NCBI GenBank assembly: GCA_028564925.1
Contig: CM053029.1
Coordinates: 294,849,168-294,913,167 of the forward strand
Length of the DNA: 64,000 nt
Direction of reading: 5' to 3'
Source of the DNA: Lithobates sylvaticus
Lineage: Eukaryota; Chordata; Amphibia; Anura; Ranidae
Shown here: positions 23,465 to 34,405 of the stretch, piece after piece
Layout: each line of letters begins with the position of its first letter
Numbering within the stretch: the stretch's first letter is position 1
The notes under the pieces: model-generated
Seen by the model: the letters and a program-made list of their open reading frames with translations, nothing else
What the model was told of the DNA's origin: nothing
Database searches by the model: none
Translations under genes and position numbers: made by a program

Positions 23465-23718
23465 TAGGCCCCTTTCACACTTATACGACTTGTCCCACGA
23501 TTTGGGACTGCAAAGTAGCATGACAAGTCGTTCCCCATGATTTCCAATGACAGCCATTCATATTAGTACGACTTCAAGCCGTTCCGACTTCAAAGTAGTC
23601 CCTGCACTACTTTGGTCTGATTTTGATGCCACTTACACAGGCATTCCTTGAAATCGCAGTCGCAAATCGTGGTAAAATCGCGCGACTTTGAAGTCACACA
23701 AGTGTGAAAGGGGCCTTA
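23465..23718. mobile_element. 254-bp MITE with TTAGGCCCCTTTCACAC ends
   Basis: Left TAGGCCCCTTTCACACTT and right AAGTGTGAAAGGGGCCTTA (as read) are near-perfect inverted repeats. The interior has paired ACGACTTG...CAAGTCGT and CGACTTCAA...TTGAAGTC pieces. A left-end relic of the same family begins at 54672. Confidence 0.78.
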
Positions 23719-23866
23719 GCCACTGAGCTATCGAAGGAGGATTAGTGGCGAGTAATACAGGCTTTAGCTGCATTGACCATATGACATAGCACAGATATTT
23801 TATATACCTGCCGGGGGATTTGTGAACAGTGAAACCTTTTAATCACTTACCTGGAAGACTTACCCC

Positions 23867-24380
23867 CTTCTTGGCGATACGGCATTGCGTTATTTTAACT
23901 GATAATTGCGCAGTCATGCAACGCTGTACCCAAATTACATTTACATAACTTTTTCCTTTTTTCTCTCAATTTATTTAATTTTTTTATTTATTTTACTTTC
24001 TGCTGTAGAACTTAACTTTTAAAAAAATCTAATTTCCTTATAAATTTAGACCAATATGTGTATTCTGCTACCTATTTTTGGTAAAAAAAAAACGAATCCC
24101 AATAAGGGCATGTTGATTGGTTTGCGCAAAAGTTATAGCATCTACAAACTATGTAATAAATGCTGGAATTTTTTTATTTACTTTATTTTTTTACACTAGT
24201 AATGCCGGAGAATAGTGACTTATAGCGGAAAAGCAATATTGCAGTGAACAATCTGACACTTGACATTTTGTGGGAACCAGTGACACCAATACTGTGATCA
24301 GTGGAAAAAATATGCAATGTCCCTGTACTAGTGACACTGGCTGGGAAGGGGTTAAACATGTAGGGCGATCAAAGGGTTAA
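23867..24380. repeat. 'GCGCAAAAGTTATAGC' frog repeat, diverged copy
   Basis: Contains TTGGCGATACGGCATTGCG, TTTAGACCAATATGTGTATTC and GATTGGTTTGCGCAAAAGTT, and ends in GGGTTAACTGTGTG. It follows the same block order as 25700-26350 and is the reverse of 39703-40694. No gene. The following bases up to 25080 are AT-rich with nothing recognised. Confidence 0.6.
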
Positions 24381-25084
24381 CTGTGTGCCAAACTAGTATT
24401 TGTGTGTACTATGTGTGCTGCTTTTATTAAGGAATGTGATGGATTTTCTTCCCTGCTTTGCATTTACTTTACATATTGCTTTTTTTTTTTTTGCATAATT
24501 GGTAGCCAATCGTTTTTTTCCGTTTTTATAATGACCTGATTAGCATAAGTGGTGTTTACCTAGATATGACTGACAATGGCTTCTGTTGCAAGCATCTTTT
24601 TGTGTGCTTATGTTGATAGATAGAAATATATTAAAAGCTTTGTGCACTTTCACCTACATTCAACTTTTCCATTTAATCGGCTTTCCTGAGGCTAAAGTGC
24701 ACTGAAATCGTAATATACAGTATTTACAAAGCACAGCTTGTGCCAGTTGATTATTTTGCTGTTTTTTTTTTTCAGCACTTTGACCTATGATGTCTGACTA
24801 ATGTAAAGCAAACCAAAGGCTGATAAAAAGCTATAGTGTAATAGAATTCTTCCTTAGTTGGATATGTGAAAATGTCTTGTTATATTAAATCCTTGTAGTT
24901 CTCCTTCTGAAGTTTTACACCCTCCCACATACACAAATGAATAGGATCCAAAAAACGGAAGTGTGAATGTTAGACACATGACTGAAGCTTACCATGTCAA
25001 TTAAGAGATTGTCAGATGATTTAGTTTCAAACACTTGTATGTGTAAAGAACATGGACAGTTTTGGCAGGAAATGTATTTTGCTG

Positions 25085-25265
25085 CAGGGAAGTTAGTGTC
25101 AATTTTCGAGTGGGGACACTAGTTCTGAGGGCCTGGGGGGGGGCAATGGATTCCCTTAATTTGCATAGATTTCCTCTCAATTCCTGTTTGGCTATGGGGC
25201 AGGAAGTGAAGGGAAATCTCTGAAATGGGACAGGGATGGTAAAAAATAAACGGCGCAAGCCGACG
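25085..25265. repeat. 'GGGGACACTAGTTCTG' frog repeat fragment
   Basis: Has GTGGGGACACTAGTTCTGAG, then GGATTCCCTTAATTTGCA and GGAAGTGAAGGGAAATCTCT. The same order occurs at 57240-57420; the inverse occurs at 26920-27010. A GCCTAGGCCTGGG / CAGCCTAGGCCAGG palindrome lies just after, at 25300-25334. Confidence 0.55.
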
Positions 25266-25699
25266 GGGACTCTTTCCGTGCTGCCCCCCTGCAAAGTGCT
25301 GCCCTAGGCCTGGGCCTTTTTCAGCCTAGGCCAGGATACTGCGTTGAGTCGCAGCCATGAGGTCCTGATGTTTTCTGCTCCCATGTTCAATGTGCCCACT
25401 TATAGGATAACATAGATGGTCCATGAGGATGTACACCCTGGAATCAGAGCAGAGCAGCTCCAGATGAGGTCTACACTCTTGTCATTACCAGCATACATTA
25501 ATGAACTAGGGTGAATATACTAAGTCACAATTTTTACTAAGTCACAATTTTTTGTTTTATGAATGAGTATGCTATTTTTCCCAACAGGAAGACAAAATTG
25601 CATATGTGTACGCCAATGTTATGATGCATCCTTGAGCATACAGGACTTCTCATACTGAGTTCTATTAGGAACTCCTATGAACATGTACAGTACATATGG

Positions 25700-26350
25700 T
25701 TAACCACTTCAGCCCCGGAAGAATGTACTCCCTTCCTGACCAGAGCATTTTTTGCGATTCGGCACTGCGTCGCTTTAACTGACCATTTTCCCACAAATAG
25801 AGCTTTCTTTTGGTGGTATTCGATCGCCTCTGCAGTTTTTATATTTTTTGCCCTATAAACAAAAAAAGAGCGCCAATTTTGAGAAAACAATATTTTGTAC
25901 TTTTCTCTATAATAATAAATATCCCAATTGTTTAAAAAAAGCTATTTTTTTCTCAGTTTAGGCTAATATGTATTCTTCTACATATTTTTGGTAAAAAAAA
26001 ATCTCGATAAGCCTATATTGATTGGTTTGCGCAAAAGTTATAGCGTCTATAAGACAGGGGATAGATTTATAGCATTTTTATTATTATTTTATTTTTTTGC
26101 GATTTTTATCATGACTGTGACATTATGGCGGACACATCGGATCATTTTGACACATTTTTGGGACCATTGGCATTAATACAGCGATCAATGCTGTAAAAAT
26201 GCACTAATTATTGTAAAAATGTCACTGGCAGTGAAGGGGTTAACACTAGGGGGTGATCTAGGGGTTAACTGTGTTCCCTGGGAGGTGATTTTAACTGAAG
26301 GGGGAGGGGTCTGACTAGAGGAAGTGATGTACCATTAAGAATTAATGGTA
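25700..26350. repeat. 'TTAACCACTTCAGCCCCGG' frog repeat
   Basis: Starts TTAACCACTTCAGCCCCGGA. Typical blocks follow in order: CGGCACTGCGTCGCTTTAAC, AAATAGAGCTTTCTTTTGGT, TTTGCGCAAAAGTTATAGCG and GGACACATCGGATCATTTTG. This is one of the commonest repeat types I associate with ranid genomes. No coding capacity. Confidence 0.7.
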
Positions 26351-26859
26351 CCCCTAAAGAGCAGAGCATTTGTCTGTGTGTCACAAACGAGTAAGATTTT
26401 TGCGCGTGTTCCGCGACTCACAGTAACGTGAATCAAGCCTTGGACTGAAGTGCCTCAAGACTGAAAATACTTTTTAAGGGTGCCCCGACTGGAAAAAGGT
26501 TGAGAAACACTGTAGTTTACAATTAGATGTCGTTTTTTGATTAGTTCTCTTTTTTGGGGGCTTGTTTTCCTTCATGTTTACAGCCTACCAGTACTGTAAC
26601 GCCCTCTGCCAGGAGGGCAACCCTGCACCTCATACTCTTATTTATGGAGGTGCAGTTTTGTAATCTGAGGGCAGGCAGTGTGTTGGCACTATAGTACACA
26701 GAGAGAACTGGGAATAATTCTAATTGATAATATAGTAGCAATGGCAGAGTGTACAGGAAGTTATCAGCCCACTAAATTTTAATGGGTTTTCTTTTGCACT
26801 TGGCAAACAACTATACCATTTACTCTTTCAATGGTACATTTAAAGTCAAACTGAAGGCA

Positions 26860-27215
26860 AAATGTTCAGTTTATTTTTTGCAATTTTTGTTTAGTTGGGA
26901 AGATCTCGCTCCACATCCTGTCCCAAAGCCAAACCAGGAACTGAGAAGAAATTGCTCCAAAATGAAGGCGCCCCTGGTTGTCATCTGTGTCACCAGAACT
27001 AGTGTCCCCAATGCACAATTTGACCTCTATTTCTGTCTTGGTGATGACCCAAAATGTTTTCTTTTACGTTTGATGATAATGGTAAACGGAACAAATGGAG
27101 AGGGTGAATCTCCCTAACAGGGGCACAAAGAGTAGTAAGAACCTGACAGGTGTTCTAATCCCTCTCCACTCTATCCAAGACTAAAAGAAAAAGTTTTGCC
27201 TTTAGTTAACTTTAA
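26860..27215. repeat. 'ACTAGTGTCCCC' frog repeat, inverted copy
   Basis: Reads TCACCAGAACTAGTGTCCCC with flanking CCAAACCAGGAACTGAGAAG and ends near AAGTTTTGCCTTTAGTTAAC. It is the reverse of the family at 57120-57430. The open frame across it (26782-27117) is accidental. 27216-27626 holds no recognised element. Confidence 0.55.
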
Positions 27216-27626
27216 CAGACCAAAATGGTAAAAATAAGAAAAATTCATTATTGGGGCTTATATACACTGTAACCTGAAATACATGGCTTAGTGGCAGTCA
27301 TAAATGTCAATGGCTTTCAAAGTTGTGCTACCATTCACTGTTACCCAAACCATCAGCTCTTTTGGTCCCAGTGGCCAGAGACTCTTCACCCCCTGCTTAA
27401 TCACAAATATTAGCCTTCCCAAAACATGTCATGGCTGCAGGTGACATTTTCTGTTTTTAGCCATTCACGTCACTGTGCCACAATGGGACTTGCACTAAAT
27501 GCAATAATAAGCTGATGTCATTAGATCATCAGAGTATTTTAAGAAGGGGGATAGCTTCCATATTTCTTACAGCACACTTTAATGGGAAAGGGCATATGCT
27601 AATTTTTACTCTTTGTTTTCTTGCAG

Positions 27627-27730
27627 TGGGACTTGATCTGTGAAAATGACTGGAAAGGACCATTAACTACCTCACTTTTCTTTTTGGGAGTGCTCATCGG
27701 TTCATTTGTGTCAGGACAGATGTCAGACAG
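27627..27730 (+). CDS. slc22a4/5: OCTN transporter exon 2 (TM2 and start of MFS motif A)
   Basis: This 104-base exon starts after a TTTTCTTGCAG acceptor and ends before GTAAATG. It reads [15 protein letters not shown], then a hydrophobic stretch [14 protein letters not shown] (TM2), then QMSDR, with the final Arg codon split 2+1 across the intron. SDR begins the MFS loop 2-3 motif completed by FGRK in the next exon. The length equals the human SLC22A5 exon 2 length as I recall it. The Cys and Trp of the extracellular-loop end (LICENDW) are conserved in the family. There is no stop in frame. The preceding exon should encode the N-terminus, TM1 and the large glycosylated loop; it lies upstream of the window. 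Confidence 0.93.
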
Positions 27731-27863
27731 GTAAATGCACTGCAATACTCTTCTCTAAACTGGTTCTTGATAAACTTGCATTAGATTATACAGTATCTCA
27801 TTCTTTCCAAGAAAACTCTGAAACCACGTAGCAAGGATCCGGACGCCTAGTTTAAGCCTTGTG

Positions 27864-27994
27864 TTTATGGTCTAGAGCCCTACGGACGACATGAGTAACG
27901 ATGACACATAGGAACAATACAAAACTCACCAACATGAAATAGACCTGAAAGTGTGCCTTGGTCTACCGTATGGTACGCCAAAAATAAGGGGGCA
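27864..27994 (-). repeat. Ngaro split direct repeat B2 (3' end of element)
   Basis: This forms the outer 3' end of the element. The left host flank GCCTTGTG abuts TTTATGGTC. With the right flank GTCTTCTTTT the empty site would read GCCTTGTG-TTT-GTCTTC, so there is no target duplication beyond the shared TTT. Confidence 0.88.
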
Positions 27995-28103
27995 TACCCT
28001 AGATAAAGAATGATAAGAAGTAGTTATGGAATAATGTGGAATGAGTATTCAGTCTGGGGTAAGAATACTTGGAAGAGGCTTTTAAAAGGGGAGGGTGGGT
28101 GGG

Positions 28104-28205
28104 TATCACGCACAGGAAACCGACAAAGACCGGCGGCCTTTGGGCTGCTTATATACCCTCCGGGCTCCTCCCATAACTTCAGGCCGGTACCCGGCCTTCC
28201 AATTT
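28104..28205 (-). repeat. Ngaro split direct repeat A2
   Basis: Identical by eye to 34406-34507. It joins B1 directly at a shared TTT (28203-28205). The sequence between A2 and B2 (27995-28103) has no counterpart elsewhere in the element. Confidence 0.9.
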
Positions 28206-28333
28206 ATGGTCTAGAGCCCTACGGACGACATGAGTAACGATGACACATAGGAACAATACAAAACTCACCAACATGAAATAGACCTGAAAGTGTGCCTTGG
28301 TCTACCGTATGGTACGCCAAAAATAAGGGGGCA
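28203..28333 (-). repeat. Ngaro split direct repeat B1
   Basis: 131 bases, identical by eye to 27864-27994. As read on + it begins TTTATGGTCTAGAGCC and ends AATAAGGGGGCA. It is followed immediately by the 3' end of the recombinase gene region. Confidence 0.9.
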
Positions 28334-28374
28334 AAAACCTTCAGGTAGGGGATAATTATTTATTAGAGGTAATG

Positions 28375-29322
28375 TCATTGAGTGAGTCGAGCAAAGGCCT
28401 GAGCCATCTCTAACTGTGGGTTAGGAATGTAGCGAGAGAAGCAGGCCGATTTCCACCAACCCAGTTTCTTGATCAAGTGGTCCGGAACCCCCTGTCTTGA
28501 GGCTGTCGTGGCCGCCCCGATCCGGAACGAATGCCCGGAGTACTGGCTGGGGTCCAACTGAAGATGGCCGAGAAGGACCCGGACCTGCGATGAGTTAAGG
28601 GGTTTTACCGGAAAGGGTAGCAGTGGACTGGCCCCTGGGCAGTCGGACAGCAGTGCCGTCAGGCGGTCCAACACGGCAACTGGGCACCAGTTGTTGTGAG
28701 TCCTGTACAGGTGGATATCTACTCCGGAACCTCGCTGCTGAGTTTTGGATGTCGTCAAGTGAAGGACGTAGTGATCCTGGTGGCGATAGAGATTATTTCT
28801 ATGCAAAACTGGCCCGGCTGGGTGGCTGCGAGTGAACTCGCTGGGCCGCAGAAACCCGTAAAACGCCATGTGAATCGCAGCCTGTAGGACGGTGCTGAGG
28901 AGGAGACCGAATGGGGACCTATCCAGGATGTCAGACATCCCCTTGAAGATCTCCCCCGTGATAGGCAGCCGCTTTGGGCTGACTGGCGGCTGGTGTTTCT
29001 GCACTCCGCGTAGTAGAGCCCTCACCGCGTGGCAGGAGAACACCGAAGGCCTTGCGGGGTCTTGAAGTGACAAATAGTGCTGCACCCCGGCCACGTACTG
29101 GCGTATCGTGCTGTGTGACAGTGCTAGGTGTGAATGGCAGTAGGCGATGAACGCCAAGACCTGCTTGAGGCTGGAAGACTCGCGAGGCCGCTGGGGCAGG
29201 AACTTGTTAAACGCCCTCCAGGCCGTCTGGTAAGCCCGACGGGTGTTGCGGGCGAGTGAGGCGTTAATGATGTCGGTGGCTGAGCGTAGGTGTGGGGCTA
29301 GTCCAAGGTCAGTTGTGACCAA
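28375..29322 (-). CDS. Tyrosine recombinase of the Ngaro element
   Basis: A 315-residue open frame. Visible landmarks of the tyrosine recombinase/phage integrase fold are an N-terminal SAM-like core-binding part (NTRRAYQTAWRAFNKFL), the first catalytic Arg in AFYGFLRPSEF, the HxxR pair in GHSFRIGAATTASRQG, the helix DHLIKKLGWW, and the catalytic Tyr in SRYIPNPQ. HSFRIGAAT is characteristic of DIRS/Ngaro enzymes. In these elements the enzyme inserts the circular cDNA, which explains the absence of an integrase and of a target duplication. It overlaps slightly with the upstream polymerase region. Confidence 0.9.
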   Translation of the reverse strand: MVTTDLGLAPHLRSATDIINASLARNTRRAYQTAWRAFNKFLPQRPRESSSLKQVLAFIAYCHSHLALSHSTIRQYVAGVQHYLSLQDPARPSVFSCHAVRALLRGVQKHQPPVSPKRLPITGEIFKGMSDILDRSPFGLLLSTVLQAAIHMAFYGFLRPSEFTRSHPAGPVLHRNNLYRHQDHYVLHLTTSKTQQRGSGVDIHLYRTHNNWCPVAVLDRLTALLSDCPGASPLLPFPVKPLNSSQVRVLLGHLQLDPSQYSGHSFRIGAATTASRQGVPDHLIKKLGWWKSACFSRYIPNPQLEMAQAFARLTQ

Positions 29323-30880
29323 TCCGGGATAGTGGCTGAATGACGGCAGGCTCCCGGCACCTTTTCAAAGAAAGAAATAAAGTTAAAACGGGAGAGTGCG
29401 TCCGCTGCTGCGTTGAACTTCCCTGGAATGAACGAGCAGTACACATTGAACTGATGCTGTAGGGATAGCTGGACCAGTCTGCGGAGGAAGGACATGACGG
29501 GCCTGGACTTAGACCTGCCCTTGCTGATGATCTCGGCTGTGGCTTGATTGTCTGTTGAGAAAGCCACCGTCCGTCCAGACCAAAGGTGACCCCATAGGTG
29601 AGCGGCTGCTACAATAGGGAAGAGCTCAAAGAGGGCTGACGTAGTAGTGAAGCCCGGTGTGGCTAGTGCTTGAGGAGGCCACGGGGCGGCGAACCACAAA
29701 TGGCCAAAAATGGCGGCGCATCCTGTGGATGCCGCCGCGTCGGTCACCACTTGTGGTGACTGCGTGGACACAACTGGGATAAACAGGGACACACCGTTCC
29801 AATCACTAAGAAAGTGCTCCCACATGGCCAGATCTGCTCTGGCTGCAGAATCCAGCCTGATGACCTGGTCTGGGTCCTGCGTGTAGGACAGGAAGACCAG
29901 CAACCGGGACACGAAGGAGCGGCCCTGGGGGATGATCCTCACAGCAAAGTTCAGCATCCCGAGGAGAGACTGAAGTTGCTTCTGAGTACATCCCCCCCAC
30001 CCGGTTGAATTCTCGCAGAACCGTCCTGATACGGTCCAACTTATCTGCTGGAAGGCTGGCCTGCATGGCCAACGTGTCAAGGTTGACGCCCAAGAACGTG
30101 ATCTTGTGTGCCGGGCCGTCAACCTTGTGCTCCGCTACGGGGACGTTCAGATTGTCGAAACCGTCCTCAACTTTCCAAGGTCCCCTGGGGGAACCCCGGG
30201 CGGCTCTATCAGAAGGAAGTCATCCAAATAATGGATGACCTTGTGGCACTGTGCCTCATGGAGAAGGATCCACGCCAGGGTCTCGGCGAACTTGTCAAAC
30301 AACCAAGGACTACTTTTAGACCAGAAGGTCAATTTGGTCGCGAAATAATATCGCTCCCTCCACTTGATGCCGTGCCAGCACCACAGGGAAGGATGGATGG
30401 GCAGCAGCTTGAAGGCGTCAGATATGTCTGCCTTCGAGAGCCAAGCACCCACCCCTGCCCTGAGAATGGCCTGGATAGCCATGACTACCGAAGCGTACTT
30501 CAGCGAGAACTCCTCGGAGGGGATGAGCGAGTTGAGACTGGGAACGACGGAAGAATGAGGCGCTGACAGATCATACACCAGACGTTTTTTTATTTGAAAA
30601 CTTTCCCTGCACAAGCCCGATAGGGCTAACCCTCCAGATGCTGAAGGGAGATTGACAGAATGGGCCTATCATGAAGTCCCGATCCAACTCCGTCTGCAAA
30701 AGGACGTCAATCGCTGGCTCATCTGTTGCTGCTGAGCGTAGGTTCGGACATTCGTGGGTGGAGTGGGGCAGGGTGATGAGCCCGGTATGAAACCCATCCG
30801 TGAAGCCTCGGATGAGGTAGCTGGCGAGCGACGGAGTGGGGTGTGAGGTCAGGTAAACGCCGAGCCAAAGGACATTGACC
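29300..30880 (-). mobile_element. Ngaro reverse transcriptase and RNase H region
   Basis: The polymerase part carries RT palm landmarks, including DISDAFKLLPIHPSLW and the YLDD box in VIHYLDDFLLI. RNase H-like text of the DIRS group follows, with acidic residues in VVTDAAASTGCAAIFGHLWF and in AFSTDNQATAEII, and a late SFIPGKFNAAADALSR motif. The region sits between the gag-like and recombinase genes. As read it is broken about twice, so it is treated as a recent fossil unless sequencing errors are responsible. Confidence 0.85.
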
Positions 30881-30888
30881 CGGCTTAG

Positions 30889-32049
30889 TCATGGTCTCTT
30901 CTGTTTGACCTCACACAGGATCCTGGGGTGCGCCCTCTGGCATAGGGTGCAAACGTGCAAGAGCCGGCACTGGCTGAAATTGCAGGAGCCATAATTAAAA
31001 TTGTTGCAGATAGCGGCTCCCCCAACCATCCGCACCGGACGTCCCAACTTGTCCACCTTTTGCCCTTGCACCGGGGCCTGCTGAGCCTGGCTCGTGCTGG
31101 CAGAAGCCGTGCTAGCTATTGGACGGACAGAGGCTATGTTGGCACACCAGACCGTGGTGTGGGATGCTGACTGACAGACAGCACATAGCGGGGAGCGAAG
31201 GCCTGCAAAGTGGCGGCAGAACAATTCCGTGTCCACTACGCTCCAGTCCGTTGGCAAATGGAACTGTGCGAATCTGGCTGCGGCTTTGGCCGAGAAGGAC
31301 CGATGATAGTCGTAGAACGCTGAGCCACCGTATTTGTGGCCCAGGTCTACGATCAAATGGAGGTAGAGGTCCAGCTCTTCCCGTCTGCCGGGGGAGGCTG
31401 AGCACAGCACGTCTCTAAACATGCCGAAAGCGAGCGTGAATTCGGGCACCGTGAGCTTCCTGTTGAGCCTCGGATCCTTCGCTTTCAACACCACCGAGAC
31501 ATCCCCCCAGGTGTAGGCCTTGTTCTCGGCCAAGTCATGGACCGAGATCAAGAGTGAGGCCAGATTAACGTCTTTGCCCTCTAGAATGTCCTTCCTTACG
31601 CTGGGTGGCACCAGGTGGGAAGGGTGAACGGTAGGCGTGGCAAGCTCACTACCTGCGGCCGGTGCACTGATGGCTGGGACCACCGCGGGGTCCGGAACCG
31701 TGGCAGCCGGGCTGGCCTCTAGACGAGACACCCTGTCCTGGACCTCCACGATTGAGGAAGACAGGGAAGATACGAGGGTGTGTAGCTGGGCAACGGCGGC
31801 TGAAATCGATTCCAGAGACGCCTGCTGGCTGCTGGGGCTTGCTGCGGCCGGTGGTGGGAAGAGAAGCCTGAATAACTCCGCCTTCCTGGCCGTGGACGAG
31901 AAGGGTATCCCTCTGCGTCTCAGCTCGGCGGACAGCCTGGGAATTGTCCACGCCCTAAGAGACTGGACACTGCCAGCCTCGGAGGCTGACGCCGGAGATA
32001 GCGGGGTGGTGAGGTCATCGCTGCCAACTGACGACATGGCGGCTGCCAA
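30889..32049 (-). CDS. Gag-like protein of the Ngaro element (SAP-like and CCCH-type motifs)
   Basis: A 386-residue open frame, first gene of the element. Near residues 30-70 the text WTIPRLSAELRRRGIPFSST resembles a SAP-type DNA-binding motif. A Ser/Ala/Pro-rich linker with a short leucine-rich stretch (QLHTLVSSLSSSIVEVQDRV) follows. The middle domain includes DLYLHLIVDLGHKYGGSAFY. The C-terminus has CNNFNYGSCNFSQCRLLH (C-x7-C-x4-C-x3-H) followed by CTLCQRAHPRILC, the cysteine-rich tail usual in DIRS-group gag-like proteins. It probably binds the element RNA; that role is inferred. Confidence 0.82.
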   Translation of the reverse strand: MAAAMSSVGSDDLTTPLSPASASEAGSVQSLRAWTIPRLSAELRRRGIPFSSTARKAELFRLLFPPPAAASPSSQQASLESISAAVAQLHTLVSSLSSSIVEVQDRVSRLEASPAATVPDPAVVPAISAPAAGSELATPTVHPSHLVPPSVRKDILEGKDVNLASLLISVHDLAENKAYTWGDVSVVLKAKDPRLNRKLTVPEFTLAFGMFRDVLCSASPGRREELDLYLHLIVDLGHKYGGSAFYDYHRSFSAKAAARFAQFHLPTDWSVVDTELFCRHFAGLRSPLCAVCQSASHTTVWCANIASVRPIASTASASTSQAQQAPVQGQKVDKLGRPVRMVGGAAICNNFNYGSCNFSQCRLLHVCTLCQRAHPRILCEVKQKRP

Positions 32050-32627
32050 GACCTGTTACCTGGTAGACTGGTCACGTGTCTGCAGGCTGGGCCTAAAAGG
32101 TGACAAGAAATGAGTTTGGACGTGTCACCTACGATATACGTACCTGCCACAAGAAAGCAGGAGCCCCCCGTGCCCCTGTGTTTTTTTTTGTTTTTTTTTT
32201 ACCTGCTGGAACCCTGATCAAGTTGGCGCAGGTGGACCTACTGAATCCAACTGACCTGAGAGAGTGTGAGAAAAAGTACCTATTTAAGAGCCTAAAACTG
32301 CTGCCGTCCAGAGCGACGGAACCCAACGTAGATGATAACAACAGGCGATAGTGACTTGAGTCGACTGCCGAGATCGCAATGGGATCAAATGGCAGATGAC
32401 AACACGAACGACTGACTTGACACGTTGCCTTAACTGAATGAACTTCTCGTGACAGGGCCCGGCCCGTTCGTACCGAATGGGGGTGACTGTGGGCCGGACT
32501 CTGGAGCCCGTACCGAATGAGGCCACCATGAAACTAGGCCGACTGCCTAGGTACGCTGAGGCCGAACTGTGACATCCAGCTGCCACCGGGTCCGACTCCA
32601 AGCTCCCCCCCTTTTTTTTTTTTGTAG

Positions 32628-33640
32628 AAATGCGGCCGGCCTAGGGCACGCCGGCGCGAATTCGTACAAGCGGGTGACCAATTAACGCCGGGCGTGGTAA
32701 GGTGACACAGAAATGCTATAACATGACAAGGGCAAGAATCAAAGTTTTTTTTTTTTTTTTTTGCGACTCCGCCCCTGGCGCATGTATTGAAATGAGGCCG
32801 AGCCTAGGGCACGCCGACACGAATTAAGTGCGAAGAAGTGACTTCATTCACGCCGGGCGTGGTAAGGTGACAGAAATGAGATACCATGACAGGGGCAGGA
32901 ATCAGGAATGTACGCAAACCAGTGATGCGACTCCGCCCTTGGCGCATGTATTGAAATGAGGCCGTGCCTAGGGCACGCCGACACGAATTAAGTGCGAAGA
33001 AGTGACTTCATTCACGCCGGGCGTGGTAAGGTGACAGAAATGAGATACCATGACAGGGGCAGGAATCAGGAATGTACGCAAACCAGTGAAGCGATTCCGC
33101 CCTTGGCGCATGTATTGAAATGAGGCCGTGCCTAGGGCACGCCGACATGAATTTAGTGCGAAGAAGTGACTACATTCATGCCGGGCGTGGTAAGGTGACA
33201 GAAATGAGATACCATGACAGGGGCAAGAATCAGGAATGTACGCAAACCAGTGATGTGATTCCGCCCTTGGCGCATGTATTGAAATGAGGCCGGGCCTGGG
33301 GCACGCCGACACGAATTGTGCGGGGAAGTGACTGCATTCATGCCGGACGTGGTAAAGTGACAGAAATGATATACCATGACAGGGGCAAGAATCAGGAATG
33401 TACGCAACCAGTGATGCGATTCCGCCCTTGGCGCATGTATTGAAATGAGGCCGGCCTGGGGCACGCCGACCCGAATCAGTGCAAGGGAAGTGACTGCATA
33501 CAAGCCGGGCGTGGTAAGGTGACAGAAATGATATACCATGACAGGGGCAAGAATCAGGAACGTACGTAACCAGTGATGTGATTCTGCCCTTGGCGCATGT
33601 ATCGAAATGAGGCCGGGTAGTCGTGCATCTGGGTCGCCCC
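32628..33640 (-). repeat. 164-bp tandem array in the Ngaro leader, about six units
   Basis: GGCGCATGTAT recurs at 32777, 32941, 33105, 33269, 33430 and 33592, so the unit is 164, 164, 164, 161 and 162 bases. Each unit carries CTAGGGCACGCCG, CATTCACGCCGGGCGTGGTA and TACCATGACAGGGGCA. It lies between A1 and the gag-like gene. The long minus frame through it (32968-33705) is only a consequence of the periodicity. Confidence 0.92.
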
Positions 33641-34405
33641 GATCGGAGCATGCATGGATGCGACCGGACCAAGATGGAAGCGATGGCATGAACACCCTGT
33701 TGCAACTGATGTGAAATGATTTAGCATGACCGAATGGCCTGATACGTTGGCCCCGTTTGAAATGATGAAATGACTGTCATGCTAACACGTGAAATGTTTC
33801 GACACGGTCGAAGTGATTTGTACAATTAGTATGCCAACAGTGCTTCGGAATGTGAATAGCGATTCGGCACGCTCGCTGGCGCCATCGATTCGAATAATGG
33901 CAGGACATGAACGATACGTGTGAGTGCGAACGGCACCCGTGCATGAGTCATGTTTGAACGACTGCGTAGCACGACCGCGAAAGGGGAACCCTTGAGTGCC
34001 GGATGCGGCATCGGTCGGAATGTAGTGGCGGGCGGCCCTGAATGTGCGTGCCGCTAGATGGCTCCCGATCGTGTACAACCAAAAACGTGCGAGTAAGTGT
34101 TTAGTTTTTTCGAGACAAGCAGAGCGTGGTTCGTGAGCTACGCAGACCACAGTTTAGTGACATGATAAGCAGTGCATGAGAACGTAAAACATGAGAGCCG
34201 AAGCCCTACCTGCGACAGCCGAACCAGACTCTTTGTACGAAACTGCGACTCGGCGACACGAGTGCGACACGAAGGGACAACACGACTTACGAACACGGAC
34301 GCGGGACTGCAACAAGAGGAGACGGACAGACGAAACGGAGCTCACGAACCGGCACCAACAGCGCTTGCCTCGAACGAGTCGGTCCTAGATGTCTGACGTA
34401 TCAGA
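33641..34405 (-). other. Ngaro leader between array and A1, CpG-rich
   Basis: About 760 bases with many CpGs and repeated CGACAC/ACGAC-type words, but no clear tandem unit and no recognised protein. It is part of the element because it lies inside A1. Its role is unknown; it could be untranslated leader. Confidence 0.5.

Noticed and set aside
26782-27117. 111-residue frame just upstream of exon 2, possible alternative exon
   Set aside because: It lies across a dispersed frog repeat also found inverted at 57120-57430; no SLC22-like residues and no fitting splice sites.
1-27626. Search for OCTN exon 1
   Set aside because: No frame with the expected N-terminus, TM1 or cysteine-rich loop was found; exon 1 must lie upstream.
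31637-32113. 158-residue + strand frame
   Set aside because: It is the antisense shadow of the gag-like gene of the Ngaro element.
32968-33705. 245-residue minus-strand frame with repeated HGISFLSPYH text
   Set aside because: It follows the 164-bp tandem array in the Ngaro leader; no protein domain, and the repeats are DNA-driven.
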